Assembly (NCBI RefSeq): GCF_002156875.1 | Contig: NZ_NCSY01000012.1 | Location: 1-64,000, forward strand | Source: Bacillus sp. EAC | GTDB lineage: Bacteria; Bacillota; Bacilli; Bacillales; Bacillaceae_G | Direction: 5' to 3' | Length of the DNA stretch: 64,000 bases | In this document: positions 34,670 to 42,773 of the stretch, in pieces | How positions within the stretch are numbered: the stretch's first letter is position 1 | Layout of the letters: each line of letters opens with the position of its first letter | The notes under the pieces: model-generated | Seen by the model: the letters and a program-made list of their open reading frames with translations, nothing else | Told to the model about the DNA's origin: nothing | Databases searched by the model: none | Made by a program: the position numbers and the translations under genes

Positions 34670-34890
34670 TGAAGATTATTTAAAGATAATTTAGATAGAA
34701 TGCATGGCGTAACTAGAATTATGATGATATGATAAATGCCTGTTGTTTCAAAAATGTTGGTAAATATGATTAATATTTTTGGAAAAATAGGCATTCGTTA
34801 TAAAAATTAGAAGCTTATCTGCTGTTCAAAGTACTTTTTAGACTATTGGACAGGGGTTTAGTGCAATATCAGATAAAACAGGTGATTTGA
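34670..34890. other. Spacer before the metalloprotease gene
   Basis: No gene seen; AT-rich, ending in the AGGTGATTTGA ribosome site of the next gene. Confidence 0.4.
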
Positions 34891-35598
34891 ATGATACATA
34901 CTTACTTAGGTGAGGAAATTAATTTTGATATTAAGTACAAAAAACGCGCATCAATTAGCATTTATATAGACCTTTACGGAAATGTTGAAGTCCAGGCTCC
35001 GAAAGGAACATCGAGCGGGAGTATTCATCAATTATTAGAGGCAAATTGGGATAGTATTCAACAAAAATTAAAAGAAATGAAAGAGCGAATACAAGGACCA
35101 CAGGAGAAAGTCTATGAATATGGTGAGACCTTTCTTTATCTAGGGAACACATTTCCTATTCAGATTTCTGAAGATGTAAATATCAGACAAGACCATGTAA
35201 CGTTTGAAAACGAGAAGTTACATATTTATGTGAAGCAACTTGAGGATGATAAAATTAAACAAGCACTAAAACGATTTTATTACCAGCAGTGTAAAGCATT
35301 AGTAGAGAAGAGTATCCAGTCCTATCAGCGAAACTTTAAGGTTAAACCTACTTCGATTCGTATTTCTGATAGTAATCGTAACTGGGGTACTTGTGATTCG
35401 AATCGACAATTAACATTTAATTGGAAGTTGGCAATGGCACCGCAGAAGGTAATTGACTACGTAGTCGTTCATGAAATGTGCCACATGGTCCACATGAATC
35501 ACGATCGTTCATTTTGGAGACTTGTAGGGAAAATAATTCCGGATTATAAGGAAAAAGAAAAGTGGTTAGCCTTATCAAGTTGGAAAATGACTGTTTAG
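34891..35598 (+). CDS. YgjP-like zinc metallopeptidase
   Basis: A 235-residue protein of the YgjP/DUF45 family (M48-related). The zinc motif HEMCHMVHMNHDRSFW begins at His194 and gives the HExxH pair plus the downstream His/Asp of the family; the preceding SNRNWGTCDSNRQLTFNWKLAMAP is the typical YgjP signature. The N-terminal part folds with basic strands (KYKKRASISIYI). Known members are often found near type I restriction genes, but none is seen here. Substrate unknown. Confidence 0.85.
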   Translation: MIHTYLGEEINFDIKYKKRASISIYIDLYGNVEVQAPKGTSSGSIHQLLEANWDSIQQKLKEMKERIQGPQEKVYEYGETFLYLGNTFPIQISEDVNIRQDHVTFENEKLHIYVKQLEDDKIKQALKRFYYQQCKALVEKSIQSYQRNFKVKPTSIRISDSNRNWGTCDSNRQLTFNWKLAMAPQKVIDYVVVHEMCHMVHMNHDRSFWRLVGKIIPDYKEKEKWLALSSWKMTV

Positions 35599-35644
35599 CA
35601 AGCGTTAGGTTAGAGGGATATTTGTTCCGGCAAACAGTAGGAAA

Positions 35645-35835
35645 ATGATTGGAGCGTAATATGCGAGACTCCTGTGGGAGTAGCGTGAAGGTGAACCCCC
35701 CCCAGTGGTCAAAAAGGTAGGCATGCTAATACCACGACGTCCTGTCGTAACGCATGCATGACCCACATCGTGTGGGCCCAAGGAGCCTCACCGCCCGCCC
35801 CACAGAAAGCGAGCATCCTGGAGTGTAAATCTACA
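35645..35835 (+). repeat. GC-rich intergenic repeat, copy A (with nested 63-nt module)
   Basis: Begins ATGATTGGAGCG, continues GCGAGACTCCTGTGGGAG and ends CACCGCCCGCCCCACAGAAA - GCGAGCATCCTGGAGTG - AAATCTAC. The same frame is found at 51601-51736 and, inverted, at 45243-45411. The variable middle of this copy holds a nested 63-nt module (35716-35778) that differs from the copy at 45281-45343 at only four positions. The module contains hairpins ACGAC-GTCCT-GTCGT and CCCAC-ATCGT-GTGGG. This repeat type is widespread between Bacillus genes; the GTCCT/ATCGT loops recall the Bacillaceae-1 RNA motif, by memory. Confidence 0.85.
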
Positions 35836-35981
35836 AATTTCCATATTTAATAGATAACAAGATGATCTCTGTATTTGACGGAGGTCATCTTTTATTTTAA
35901 TTAAACAAAAAAGCCTATATAGTAGACTTTTTTACCGTCTACTATATAGTGTGCACTTTAATGAATCTAAATTTTTATATA
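35836..35981. terminator. Hairpins between repeat A and the permease gene
   Basis: Two dyads lie here: AAGATGATCTCTG...GGAGGTCATCTTTTATTT (35859-35897) and AAAAAGCCTATATAGTAGAC..GTCTACTATATAGTG (35910-35951). The second lies 30-70 bases beyond the permease stop on the minus strand and could terminate that operon; the first could end plus-strand transcription from the metalloprotease gene. Confidence 0.6.
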
Positions 35982-37418
35982 TTAAAGATTTAGATCCCTC
36001 TTCTCAATATTGATACCAATTTTACCTTCTTGAATTTTCGATCGGAAAAGAGTCCAGTAAATCACGATACCGGCAATAAATAGGTAAAGAATGACTTTTG
36101 TTGTTGGTAGAAAATCTTTAGGAAGAGTTAGTATACCTACTTCAAATACTAACCATACAATGGCTAGTATTGTAACTGGTAGTCGCCATTTTCCTAATTT
36201 GAATCCATCTGTATCCGGTAAAGATTTAATCTTGGTAGCATACGCAACGACAGTAATTAAATAAATAATTGCTGGAAGAGCTGCTGAAGTACCGATTAAT
36301 AATGATAGTTTTCCAAAATAGAATACAGCAATTATGCCTAGTACAGAAACTAATATTATTGCGTTATAAGGAACATTATGTTTCTTATCTACTTTTTTAA
36401 ATACAGTAGATACAAAGAAAACATTGTCTCTTGAAAGAGCGTAAATTAGTCGAGAAGCTGAAGCCATGATAATTAGGCCACAAGCAAATATAGAAACAAT
36501 AACTAAGGCAAGGAATACATCTGCTACTGCTGTACCTAATCGAGACTGTAAAATATCTGATATTGGAGAGGCAGAAGCCATAATACTATTAATATCTTTA
36601 ATTCCCGACGTAACAACGATTAAGAAAATAAAACCGATAACGCCAGCTAATAACATTGAATAGACAATCGCTTTTGGAACAGTTTTCTTTGCATCAACTG
36701 TTTCTTCTGCCAAATTGGCGGCAGCTTCAAATCCAACCAGAGTATATGAGCCCATTACAACGGCTAATGCAAACGCGGTTAAATAACTTCCATTTTCGCC
36801 AACCTTGTGAGCTGTATAAGTTAATAACGAGAAATCTGCTCCTTTTAAAAATAACACAAAACCTAAAATAAGTATGATACCTATAAATCCAATTACTTCG
36901 GTATAAACAGCGGAATTATTAATGACCGTTGCTAACCGTACTCCAAATATATTCAATAGTGCTTGAATGACAATTGTGAGAATTACTACAGTTGTCAAAA
37001 CAGAGGTTGTACTTTTTATGCCAAATAAATCGAGAAATATTGGTGCCACGCCGTAATCAACAGTTGGCACAACGATAATTAAGTAACATAGTGCAGCCCA
37101 ACCGGTAAACCATCCAAATCCGCGATTCGTCAAACGGCTAACCCATTGATATACATAGCCACTTAGTGGGATTTTGCTGGATAGGTCGGCAAAAATCAAT
37201 GCGACTAGCAAGTGACCAACCATTACAAATGGCCATGTCCAAATTCCTGCCGGGCCAGCAGCCCCTAATGCAAGACTATAGGAACTAAAGATTCCTGTTG
37301 TAATTGAAATAAATGAAAATGCTACTGCAAATGAACTAAAAAATTTCAATGATCGCTGTAACTCTTGTTTGTAGTTAAACGATTGTAAAGCGTCTGAATC
37401 AATCCCCGGTTTGCTCAT
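35982..37418 (-). CDS. APC-family amino acid/polyamine permease
   Basis: A 478-residue APC-superfamily transporter with about 12 membrane helices. The first helix carries the substrate-binding SFISITTGIFSSYSLALG pattern seen in the amino acid/choline (GABA permease-like) branch, and helix 6 the GFEAAANLAEETVDAKKTVP segment typical of the superfamily. It lies downstream of the ureohydrolase gene on the same strand, 135 bases away, so it is probably co-transcribed from that gene's sigma-54 promoter. GABA, agmatine or guanidinobutyrate are plausible substrates; sequence does not decide. Ribosome site GAGGAGATGATTT. Confidence 0.82.
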   Translation of the reverse strand: MSKPGIDSDALQSFNYKQELQRSLKFFSSFAVAFSFISITTGIFSSYSLALGAAGPAGIWTWPFVMVGHLLVALIFADLSSKIPLSGYVYQWVSRLTNRGFGWFTGWAALCYLIIVVPTVDYGVAPIFLDLFGIKSTTSVLTTVVILTIVIQALLNIFGVRLATVINNSAVYTEVIGFIGIILILGFVLFLKGADFSLLTYTAHKVGENGSYLTAFALAVVMGSYTLVGFEAAANLAEETVDAKKTVPKAIVYSMLLAGVIGFIFLIVVTSGIKDINSIMASASPISDILQSRLGTAVADVFLALVIVSIFACGLIIMASASRLIYALSRDNVFFVSTVFKKVDKKHNVPYNAIILVSVLGIIAVFYFGKLSLLIGTSAALPAIIYLITVVAYATKIKSLPDTDGFKLGKWRLPVTILAIVWLVFEVGILTLPKDFLPTTKVILYLFIAGIVIYWTLFRSKIQEGKIGINIEKRDLNL

Positions 37419-37539
37419 AAATCATCTCCTCAATAATTTGTTTGTTATTTGCTGAATATTCTTATAATTAAACTTGTAGTTAGTCTAATTAGCTTAACTA
37501 AAGTTTTATTATCGATAGGATTTAAGGAGGTGAAGGAAC

Positions 37540-37564
37540 CAACTCCTTAGAAATTAAGGAGTTG
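37540..37564 (-). other. Hairpin spanning the ureohydrolase stop codon
   Basis: A 10-bp perfect dyad (CAACTCCTTA / TAAGGAGTTG) encloses the stop codon of the minus-strand ureohydrolase gene. The downstream tract has few Ts, so it may tune read-through into the permease gene rather than stop transcription. Confidence 0.5.
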
Positions 37565-38525
37565 ATTGCTTTTGATCCTCATCTTTACTAGCTTCTTTCT
37601 TTATATTAAGGGCTACAAGACTAGCAAAATCATGAATAATTGTTGCGGCTAATAGTGAAGTAATTTGCGTAGGATCATATGGAGGTAAAACTTCCACTAG
37701 ATCAAAACCTATAAAATTAAAGTCTGTTAAAGAACGAATCATTTGCAGTGTTTCATAACTATTTAAACCACCAACCTCGAGAGTTCCAGTTCCAGGAGCA
37801 CATGAGGGATCAACAAAATCAATATCAAAGCTCAAGAAACAAGGGGTATCACCAATCGTTTCCTTTACTTCTTTAATGACATCCTCAATTCCACGAGATT
37901 TAAGTTCAGGTGTAGTAATAACTTTGTATCCTAGGTCAGTACTTGCATCAATATCTCCAGGATGATTTAGCGTACCTCTAATGCCGATTTGAAATACTTT
38001 GTCATTTTGAAGTAAACCTTCCTCATAAGCGCGAATGAAAGGTGAACCATGCCAATATTTTTCCTCGTAATAAGTGTCCCAAGTATCAGTATGTGAATCA
38101 AAATGAATTAAAGCTACTGGTCCATAAATTTTTGCAGCGGCACGAAGATTTGCTAATGTAACAGAATGATCTCCACCTAGTCCAATAGGTATAATTCCTT
38201 GTTTCATAAAATCGTATACTGCTTTTTCGATTAGCTCATAACTTCTATGGATGTTATGAGGAATGACAGATACATCTCCAATATCAATTGCATTGCAATC
38301 ATCAAAAGGATACACCTTATGAATTGGATGGTATGGAAATAATGTCATTGAAGCTTGACGAATAGCTTGAGGAGCAAAACGAGCTCCAACACGGAAGGAT
38401 GCAGCTGTATCAAACGGCATACCAATAATTGCTAGTTTAGTATTTTCGCGTGATGAAGGTAAACGCATAAATGTTCCAGATGTACAAAATTCTGGCTTTA
38501 CTTCAGGTGATAATGGATATTGCAT
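37554..38525 (-). CDS. speB: Agmatinase-family ureohydrolase
   Basis: Manganese ureohydrolase (arginase/agmatinase/formimidoylglutamase family), 323 residues, predicted to release urea from agmatine to give putrescine. The metal ligands are His120 in GGDHS, Asp143, His145 and Asp147 in HFDSHTDT, and Asp234 and Asp236 in SFDIDFVDP. The DCNAIDIGDV and GTGTLEVGGL segments are also typical. It has a sigma-54-type promoter 42 bases upstream and is divergent from the putrescine permease. 4-Guanidinobutyrate (to GABA) is the main alternative substrate and fits the context as well. Confidence 0.85.
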   Translation of the reverse strand: MQYPLSPEVKPEFCTSGTFMRLPSSRENTKLAIIGMPFDTAASFRVGARFAPQAIRQASMTLFPYHPIHKVYPFDDCNAIDIGDVSVIPHNIHRSYELIEKAVYDFMKQGIIPIGLGGDHSVTLANLRAAAKIYGPVALIHFDSHTDTWDTYYEEKYWHGSPFIRAYEEGLLQNDKVFQIGIRGTLNHPGDIDASTDLGYKVITTPELKSRGIEDVIKEVKETIGDTPCFLSFDIDFVDPSCAPGTGTLEVGGLNSYETLQMIRSLTDFNFIGFDLVEVLPPYDPTQITSLLAATIIHDFASLVALNIKKEASKDEDQKQSTP

Positions 38526-38566
38526 GTTTAAATACCTCCATAAAAATTATTTACTCTTTAGATTTA

Positions 38567-38582
38567 TGCAACTTTCATGCCA
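38567..38582 (-). promoter_or_regulatory. Sigma-54 promoter of the ureohydrolase operon
   Basis: On the minus strand TGGCATGAAAGTTGCA matches the -24/-12 consensus TGGCACGNNNNTTGCW with exact spacing. It is 42 bases before the ureohydrolase ATG. Confidence 0.85.
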
Positions 38583-38790
38583 GCTTAAGTAAGAGAGAAT
38601 AAATATAGATTTCAGTCAGTTTAGTTTGATTGGAATCTATGAGAAGCTGAATAATGTATGCAGGATTGAATAATTTTTAATCATAATAGAATCAAAATGA
38701 TATAAGCAGATTTCTTTGTTTTTCAAGAAAAGTAAAGTTTTAAAGCAATAATCTATTACACACAGAATGTTTTATGACAGATAAAAAAAT
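38583..38790. other. Divergent control region between two sigma-54 promoters
   Basis: About 210 bases between back-to-back sigma-54 promoters. An activator bound here could serve both directions. One TATGCA (38657-38662) resembles half of the dyads seen before the other sigma-54 promoters; no other strong dyad is visible. Confidence 0.5.
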
Positions 38791-38806
38791 TGGCATAGAA
38801 CTTGCA
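38791..38806 (+). promoter_or_regulatory. Sigma-54 promoter of the putrescine permease gene
   Basis: TGGCATAGAACTTGCA has the -24 GG and -12 GC elements at correct spacing. The start of transcription would be near 38818, about 110 bases before the GTG start. Confidence 0.85.
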
Positions 38807-38891
38807 CAGTTAAAACTTGATTTATTTAAATATTCTAAAAAAAGGAGGTTTTGTCGAATAGAAATAAGAAATAGATGTATATAGGGGAATA

Positions 38892-38906
38892 TTGAAAGCG
38901 CTTAAA
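38892..38906 (+). promoter_or_regulatory. cre-like site (CcpA) in the permease leader
   Basis: TTGAAAGCGCTTAAA matches WTGNAASCGNWWNCW at 14 of 15 positions. It lies about 75 bases downstream of the predicted sigma-54 start, where CcpA could block elongation. Confidence 0.6.
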
Positions 38907-38929
38907 CTTGGAAGAAGGGGATATGATAG

Positions 38930-40276
38930 GTGGAAAATAAAACACAATTAAAGAGATCCTTAAAATTATGGCAAGTTGTTATGATGGGGTTAGCCTATAT
39001 GACTCCTATGGTTGTCTTTGATACATTTGGTATCGTTTCACATATTACTGACGGTCATGTACCATCAGCATATCTTATAGCCCTAATAGGGATGCTATTT
39101 ACGGCAGTAAGTTATGGCAAACTTGTAAGAGTATTTCCTGATGCTGGGTCTGCTTATACATATACCCAGAAAGCAATTAATAGTCATCTAGGTTTTCTTG
39201 TCGGATGGTCTTCGTTACTTGATTACTTGTTCTTACCAATGGTAAATGCGCTTTTAACTAAAATCTATCTTAACGCACTATTTCCAAATGTCCCAACATG
39301 GATTTGGGTAGTAGTGTTTGTTGGTATAGTGACTTTTCTTAATTTAAGAAGCATAAATATGTTAGCAAATTTTAATACTGTTTTTGTTTTAGTTCAGATT
39401 GTCATTATGGTAGTGTTTATTATACTTGTTATTCAAGGATTGCATAAAGGAGAGGGGTATGCAGGATTCAGTTTAAAACCTTTCTTTGATACAGGTATGC
39501 ATTATGGAACTTTAATAACAGGGGCAACAGTTCTTTGTTTTTCATTTTTAGGATTTGATGCCGTTTCAACGTTATCCGAAGAAACAATTAATCCAGCCAA
39601 AATGATACCGAAAGCAATTATTTATACTGCCCTTTGGGGTGGTGTCATCTTTACCGTAACATCATTTTTTATTCAGTTGTATTATCCAGATATATCAAGA
39701 TTTAAGCATCCAGATGCGGCATCTCCGGAAATTGCATTATATGTAGGAGGTAAACTTTTTCAATCAATTTTCTTATGTATAACATTTATTAATACGCTTG
39801 CTTCTGGTTTGGCTTCGCATGCAAGTGTTTCACGTTTATTGTATGTTATGGGGCGTGATAATGTCTTTCCAGATAAATGGTTTGGATTGGTGCATTCGAA
39901 ATGGAAAACTCCAGTATTTAACGTAATTTTTGTTGGAGTTATATCGCTATCAGCAATATTTTTCGATTTAGTTACAGCTACATCTTTAATAAATTTCGGA
40001 GCATTAATGGCATTTACTTTTGTCAATCTCTCAGTTATAAACCATTTTTACATTAAAGGGAAAGATCGAACAGTTAAAGGGTTTTTCAATTATCTAATTT
40101 TGCCTGTGATAGGTGCTGGCTCAGTAGCAATTTTATGGTTTAATATCGAGAAAAGTTCTCTCATAATGGGGTCAGTTTGGTTTCTGATTGGTTTAGGATA
40201 TCTAGTCTATCTTACAAAGGCATTTCAAATTGCTCCTCCTAAATATGAAGAGGATCAAGTTTTAAACTTATCATAA
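38930..40276 (+). CDS. Putrescine permease-like APC transporter
   Basis: A 448-residue APC transporter with about 12 membrane helices, resembling the PuuP/PotE-type branch: [26 protein letters not shown] in helix 1, [38 protein letters not shown] in helix 6 and [14 protein letters not shown]. Context (ureohydrolase, putrescine aminotransferase, GABA genes, shared sigma-54 control) supports putrescine as substrate. The start is GTG at 38930 with AGAAGGGG upstream. A cre-like site lies in its leader and a strong terminator follows. Confidence 0.82.
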   Translation: MENKTQLKRSLKLWQVVMMGLAYMTPMVVFDTFGIVSHITDGHVPSAYLIALIGMLFTAVSYGKLVRVFPDAGSAYTYTQKAINSHLGFLVGWSSLLDYLFLPMVNALLTKIYLNALFPNVPTWIWVVVFVGIVTFLNLRSINMLANFNTVFVLVQIVIMVVFIILVIQGLHKGEGYAGFSLKPFFDTGMHYGTLITGATVLCFSFLGFDAVSTLSEETINPAKMIPKAIIYTALWGGVIFTVTSFFIQLYYPDISRFKHPDAASPEIALYVGGKLFQSIFLCITFINTLASGLASHASVSRLLYVMGRDNVFPDKWFGLVHSKWKTPVFNVIFVGVISLSAIFFDLVTATSLINFGALMAFTFVNLSVINHFYIKGKDRTVKGFFNYLILPVIGAGSVAILWFNIEKSSLIMGSVWFLIGLGYLVYLTKAFQIAPPKYEEDQVLNLS

Positions 40277-40282
40277 CGATTT

Positions 40283-40320
40283 AAAAGACACATTCTACTT
40301 TTAGAAGGTGTCTTTTTTTT
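40283..40320 (+). terminator. Terminator after the putrescine permease gene
   Basis: A 14-bp stem (AAAAGACACATTCT / AGAAGGTGTCTTTT, one mismatch) with a 6-base loop continues into Ts. Confidence 0.9.
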
Positions 40321-40391
40321 GATTGTATTACTTAAATGAAGGAGACTAAAACTTGATAAAAATGGTGTCATTCAATTTTGAATAAATAACA

Positions 40392-40415
40392 ATGCAATTT
40401 TGCATAACTAATGCA
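40392..40415 (+). promoter_or_regulatory. TGCA dyads, candidate activator site
   Basis: Two overlapping dyads, ATGCA-ATTT-TGCAT and TGCAT-AACTA-ATGCA, lie about 165-190 bases upstream of the glutamate dehydrogenase sigma-54 promoter, a usual distance for enhancer sites. A related TATGCA-GTAA-TGCATA dyad stands before patD. The link to the regulator is inferred. Confidence 0.35.
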
Positions 40416-40579
40416 TTTGGTCATATTTACGTTCATTAATCCTTAAACATTGTATTGATTAATAGAAACTTTTTAAATCTAATCTTAAGAGTTTAATATT
40501 TATTAAATAATTTAAAGTATTGATATAGAGCCATTTATCTCATGCTTTTATTAGTTAAGTTTCGGAGGTTAACGATAGT

Positions 40580-40595
40580 TGGCACGAGAATTGCA
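40580..40595 (+). promoter_or_regulatory. Sigma-54 promoter of glutamate dehydrogenase operon
   Basis: TGGCACGAGAATTGCA fits the full sigma-54 consensus TGGCACG-N4-TTGCA exactly. It lies 39 bases before the ATG. Confidence 0.92.
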
Positions 40596-40634
40596 AAATA
40601 ATTGATAACAAAAATAAAATATGAGGTGCTTAAA

Positions 40635-41933
40635 ATGAGTTCAGATACAACTGAAGTAGGAAATTTGAAATTGGTAGGTAATCTAATTGAAAAAGATAAT
40701 TCTCTTCAAGAATTTCAAGAAACTCTATTAGAAGCAATCAATACAATGAACCTTCCAAAGCAAGTATTCGACTTTTTAAAATTACCAATGAGATTTTTAG
40801 AAATTAATATTCCGTTACAAATGGATAATGGTGAAACTAGGATTTTTCAAGGATATCGAGCTCAGCATAATGATGCAGTCGGTCCTACTAAAGGTGGGAT
40901 TCGTTTTCATCCCGATGTAACCCCTGAAGAAGTAAAGGCACTAGCAGGCTGGATGAGTCTGAAATGTAGTATTACAGATTTACCTTATGGAGGAGCAAAG
41001 GGTGGAGTTATATGTGATCCAAGGCTTTTAAGTAATTCAGAACTGGAAAGATTAAGTAGAGGATATGTTAGAGCAGTCAGTCAAATAGTAGGACCCACTA
41101 AAGATATCCCAGCACCCGATATGTATACGAATTCTCAGGTAATGGCTTGGATGCTTGATGAATATGACCATATTCGCGAGTTTGACTCACCTGGTTTTAT
41201 TACAGGAAAACCAATTACTCTGGGTGGTTCGGTAGGTCGCGAAACGGCTACTTCAAAAGGAGTATTTTATACACTTGAATTAATAAGTGAATTAAAAAAA
41301 ATTGATATTAAAAATATGAGGGTAATTATCCAAGGCTTTGGAAACGTAGGTAGTTATTTGGCTCAGTATTTGTATGAAGCCGGAGCAATAGTCGTTGGGA
41401 TATCTGATGTTCTTGGCGGAATTTATGATCCAAGTGGTTTGGATATTCCATATCTTCTTGAGAATAGAGATTCATTTGGAGTAGTTTCCAATTTATTTAA
41501 AAACACTGTTTCAAATCAAGAATTACTAGAAAGAGAATGTGATGTGCTGATTCCAGCTGCGATTAGTGGAGTAATACATTCCCGAAATGCTAAAAAACTT
41601 AAATGTAAAATTATTGTTGAAGCTGCAAATGGTCCAACTACGAAAGAGGCCCTTGAAATTCTTGATAAAAAAGATATTTTAGTAGTTCCAGATATTTTAG
41701 CTAACTCAGGTGGGGTTATTGTTTCTTATTTTGAATGGTGCCAGAATATGCAAGGATATTATTGGGATGAGGGACTTGTAGACCAGCGTCTAAAAGAAAA
41801 GATGTCGGACAGTTTTTTAAAAGTATACAACACTTCTAAAAATTATAATGTAAATATGAAAATTGCTGCTTATATCGAAGGAGTACGTAAAATTGCTGAA
41901 GCTTGTCGCTTAAGAGGTTGGATAAAATACTAA
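40635..41933 (+). CDS. Glutamate dehydrogenase (NAD type)
   Basis: Hexameric Glu dehydrogenase of the RocG/GudB type, 432 residues. It deaminates glutamate to 2-oxoglutarate and ammonia. The catalytic lysine is Lys122 in DLPYGGAKGGV; the substrate segment GPTKGGIRFH and the Rossmann loop QGFGNVGSYLA are present. The start at MSSDTTEVGN is taken because GAGGTGC precedes it; an in-frame ATG 33 bases upstream overlaps the promoter region. In this context it would recycle the glutamate made by the PatA and GabT transaminases into 2-oxoglutarate. A sigma-54 promoter drives it, and two small genes follow in the same operon. Confidence 0.93.
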   Translation: MSSDTTEVGNLKLVGNLIEKDNSLQEFQETLLEAINTMNLPKQVFDFLKLPMRFLEINIPLQMDNGETRIFQGYRAQHNDAVGPTKGGIRFHPDVTPEEVKALAGWMSLKCSITDLPYGGAKGGVICDPRLLSNSELERLSRGYVRAVSQIVGPTKDIPAPDMYTNSQVMAWMLDEYDHIREFDSPGFITGKPITLGGSVGRETATSKGVFYTLELISELKKIDIKNMRVIIQGFGNVGSYLAQYLYEAGAIVVGISDVLGGIYDPSGLDIPYLLENRDSFGVVSNLFKNTVSNQELLERECDVLIPAAISGVIHSRNAKKLKCKIIVEAANGPTTKEALEILDKKDILVVPDILANSGGVIVSYFEWCQNMQGYYWDEGLVDQRLKEKMSDSFLKVYNTSKNYNVNMKIAAYIEGVRKIAEACRLRGWIKY

Positions 41934-41951
41934 TAAAAGGGGCGATATTGA

Positions 41952-42239
41952 ATGCTAGATATTATTTCTGAAACAAAAGAAAACCAGTTAGTACATTACT
42001 ATTGTTTATTAACACAGAATAATCGATACGATCTATCGATTGCTTATTCAAGTCATTTTTATGGTAAAGCAATGGTAACTTCAATTCAATCTGGTCAAAT
42101 GGTATTACTTTGCTCAGATGATACTTATGCAGACCAATATTGGGCACCTAAACTAGGAATCGCGGATGAAGATATTATTGAAATTCAGAATTTTTTTAGT
42201 CTCGTTTTGAGTTCAAAACAGTTTCGTGAACAATATTAA
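41952..42239 (+). CDS. Small DUF3055-like protein
   Basis: A 95-residue cytosolic protein 18 bases downstream of the glutamate dehydrogenase gene. Its order of features (acidic start, NNRYDLSIAYSSHFYGKAMV, a hydrophobic SGQMVLLCSDD strand, an acidic end) resembles the DUF3055 family of bacilli as I remember it, whose function is unknown. A ribosome site AAAAGGGG precedes the ATG. Co-transcription with the dehydrogenase suggests a role in its regulation or in nitrogen control, but nothing in the sequence shows this. Confidence 0.65.
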   Translation: MLDIISETKENQLVHYYCLLTQNNRYDLSIAYSSHFYGKAMVTSIQSGQMVLLCSDDTYADQYWAPKLGIADEDIIEIQNFFSLVLSSKQFREQY

Positions 42240-42274
42240 TCTTACTTATTAATTTCGTGAAAGGAATGAACATT

Positions 42275-42523
42275 ATGTATTTTGGTGCTGTAGTTAGTCC
42301 TTACCATGGAATTATTGAAGGGGCATCGATTGTAAAGGATTCAAGAATCTATGAATGGGAACCGTTGTTTACTATTAAAACCTCAGATGGTTTGACGCAA
42401 GTTATTCACCAAGGTATTAGTGGTGAGGTAGCTTCACTAGAGGTCACAGAAGGCGATACAGTTGTTCCAGGGATGGTACTTGCCTTTGTCAAAGAAGATT
42501 TATTTGTTACTGGGAGTGATTGA
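42275..42523 (+). CDS. Small biotinyl/lipoyl-like domain protein
   Basis: An 82-residue protein with the pattern of a biotinyl/lipoyl hammerhead fold: VVSPYHGIIEGASIVKDSRI, then GISGEVASLEVTEGDTVVPG-MVLAFV. The usual MKM lysine that carries biotin or lipoate is absent, so it would be a non-modified relative. I place the start at 42275, nine bases after AAAGGA; an ATG at 42266 is too close to that site. It is the third gene of the glutamate dehydrogenase operon. Its function is unknown. Confidence 0.6.
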   Translation: MYFGAVVSPYHGIIEGASIVKDSRIYEWEPLFTIKTSDGLTQVIHQGISGEVASLEVTEGDTVVPGMVLAFVKEDLFVTGSD

Positions 42524-42531
42524 TTAGGAAA

Positions 42532-42632
42532 AGGAAGGAGATGTAAACTTATCTTCTTTCAGACTGAATTTCAAGTATTGGGACCTTTGCCTATACACCG
42601 AAAGAAGATGTTAAACCCATCTTCTTTCTTTT
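42532..42632 (+). terminator. Duplicated hairpins, second one a terminator
   Basis: A first hairpin (AAGGAGAT / ATCTTCTT, near 42535-42558) and a second perfect one (AAAGAAGATG 42601-42610 / CATCTTCTTT 42618-42627, then CTTTTTG) have nearly the same sequence, so the right arm of the first can also pair with the left arm of the second. The second hairpin ends the glutamate dehydrogenase operon; the arrangement looks like an attenuator. Confidence 0.7.
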
Positions 42633-42773
42633 TGTATATTTATCTATTAGTTAAAACTCATAAATAAATAGAGTGATTTACATTATAGATTTCTAATTTT
42701 AGATTTTTATAAAAAATGCAAAAATTCTGTTAAGATAGAAATATACATATTTAGCTTCAAGGGGGGAAATCAC

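Noticed and set aside
42532-42632. Hairpin pair as a known riboswitch class
   Set aside because: I looked for guanidine, glycine, T-box, TPP and PreQ1 core motifs and found none; I kept it as an attenuator candidate only.
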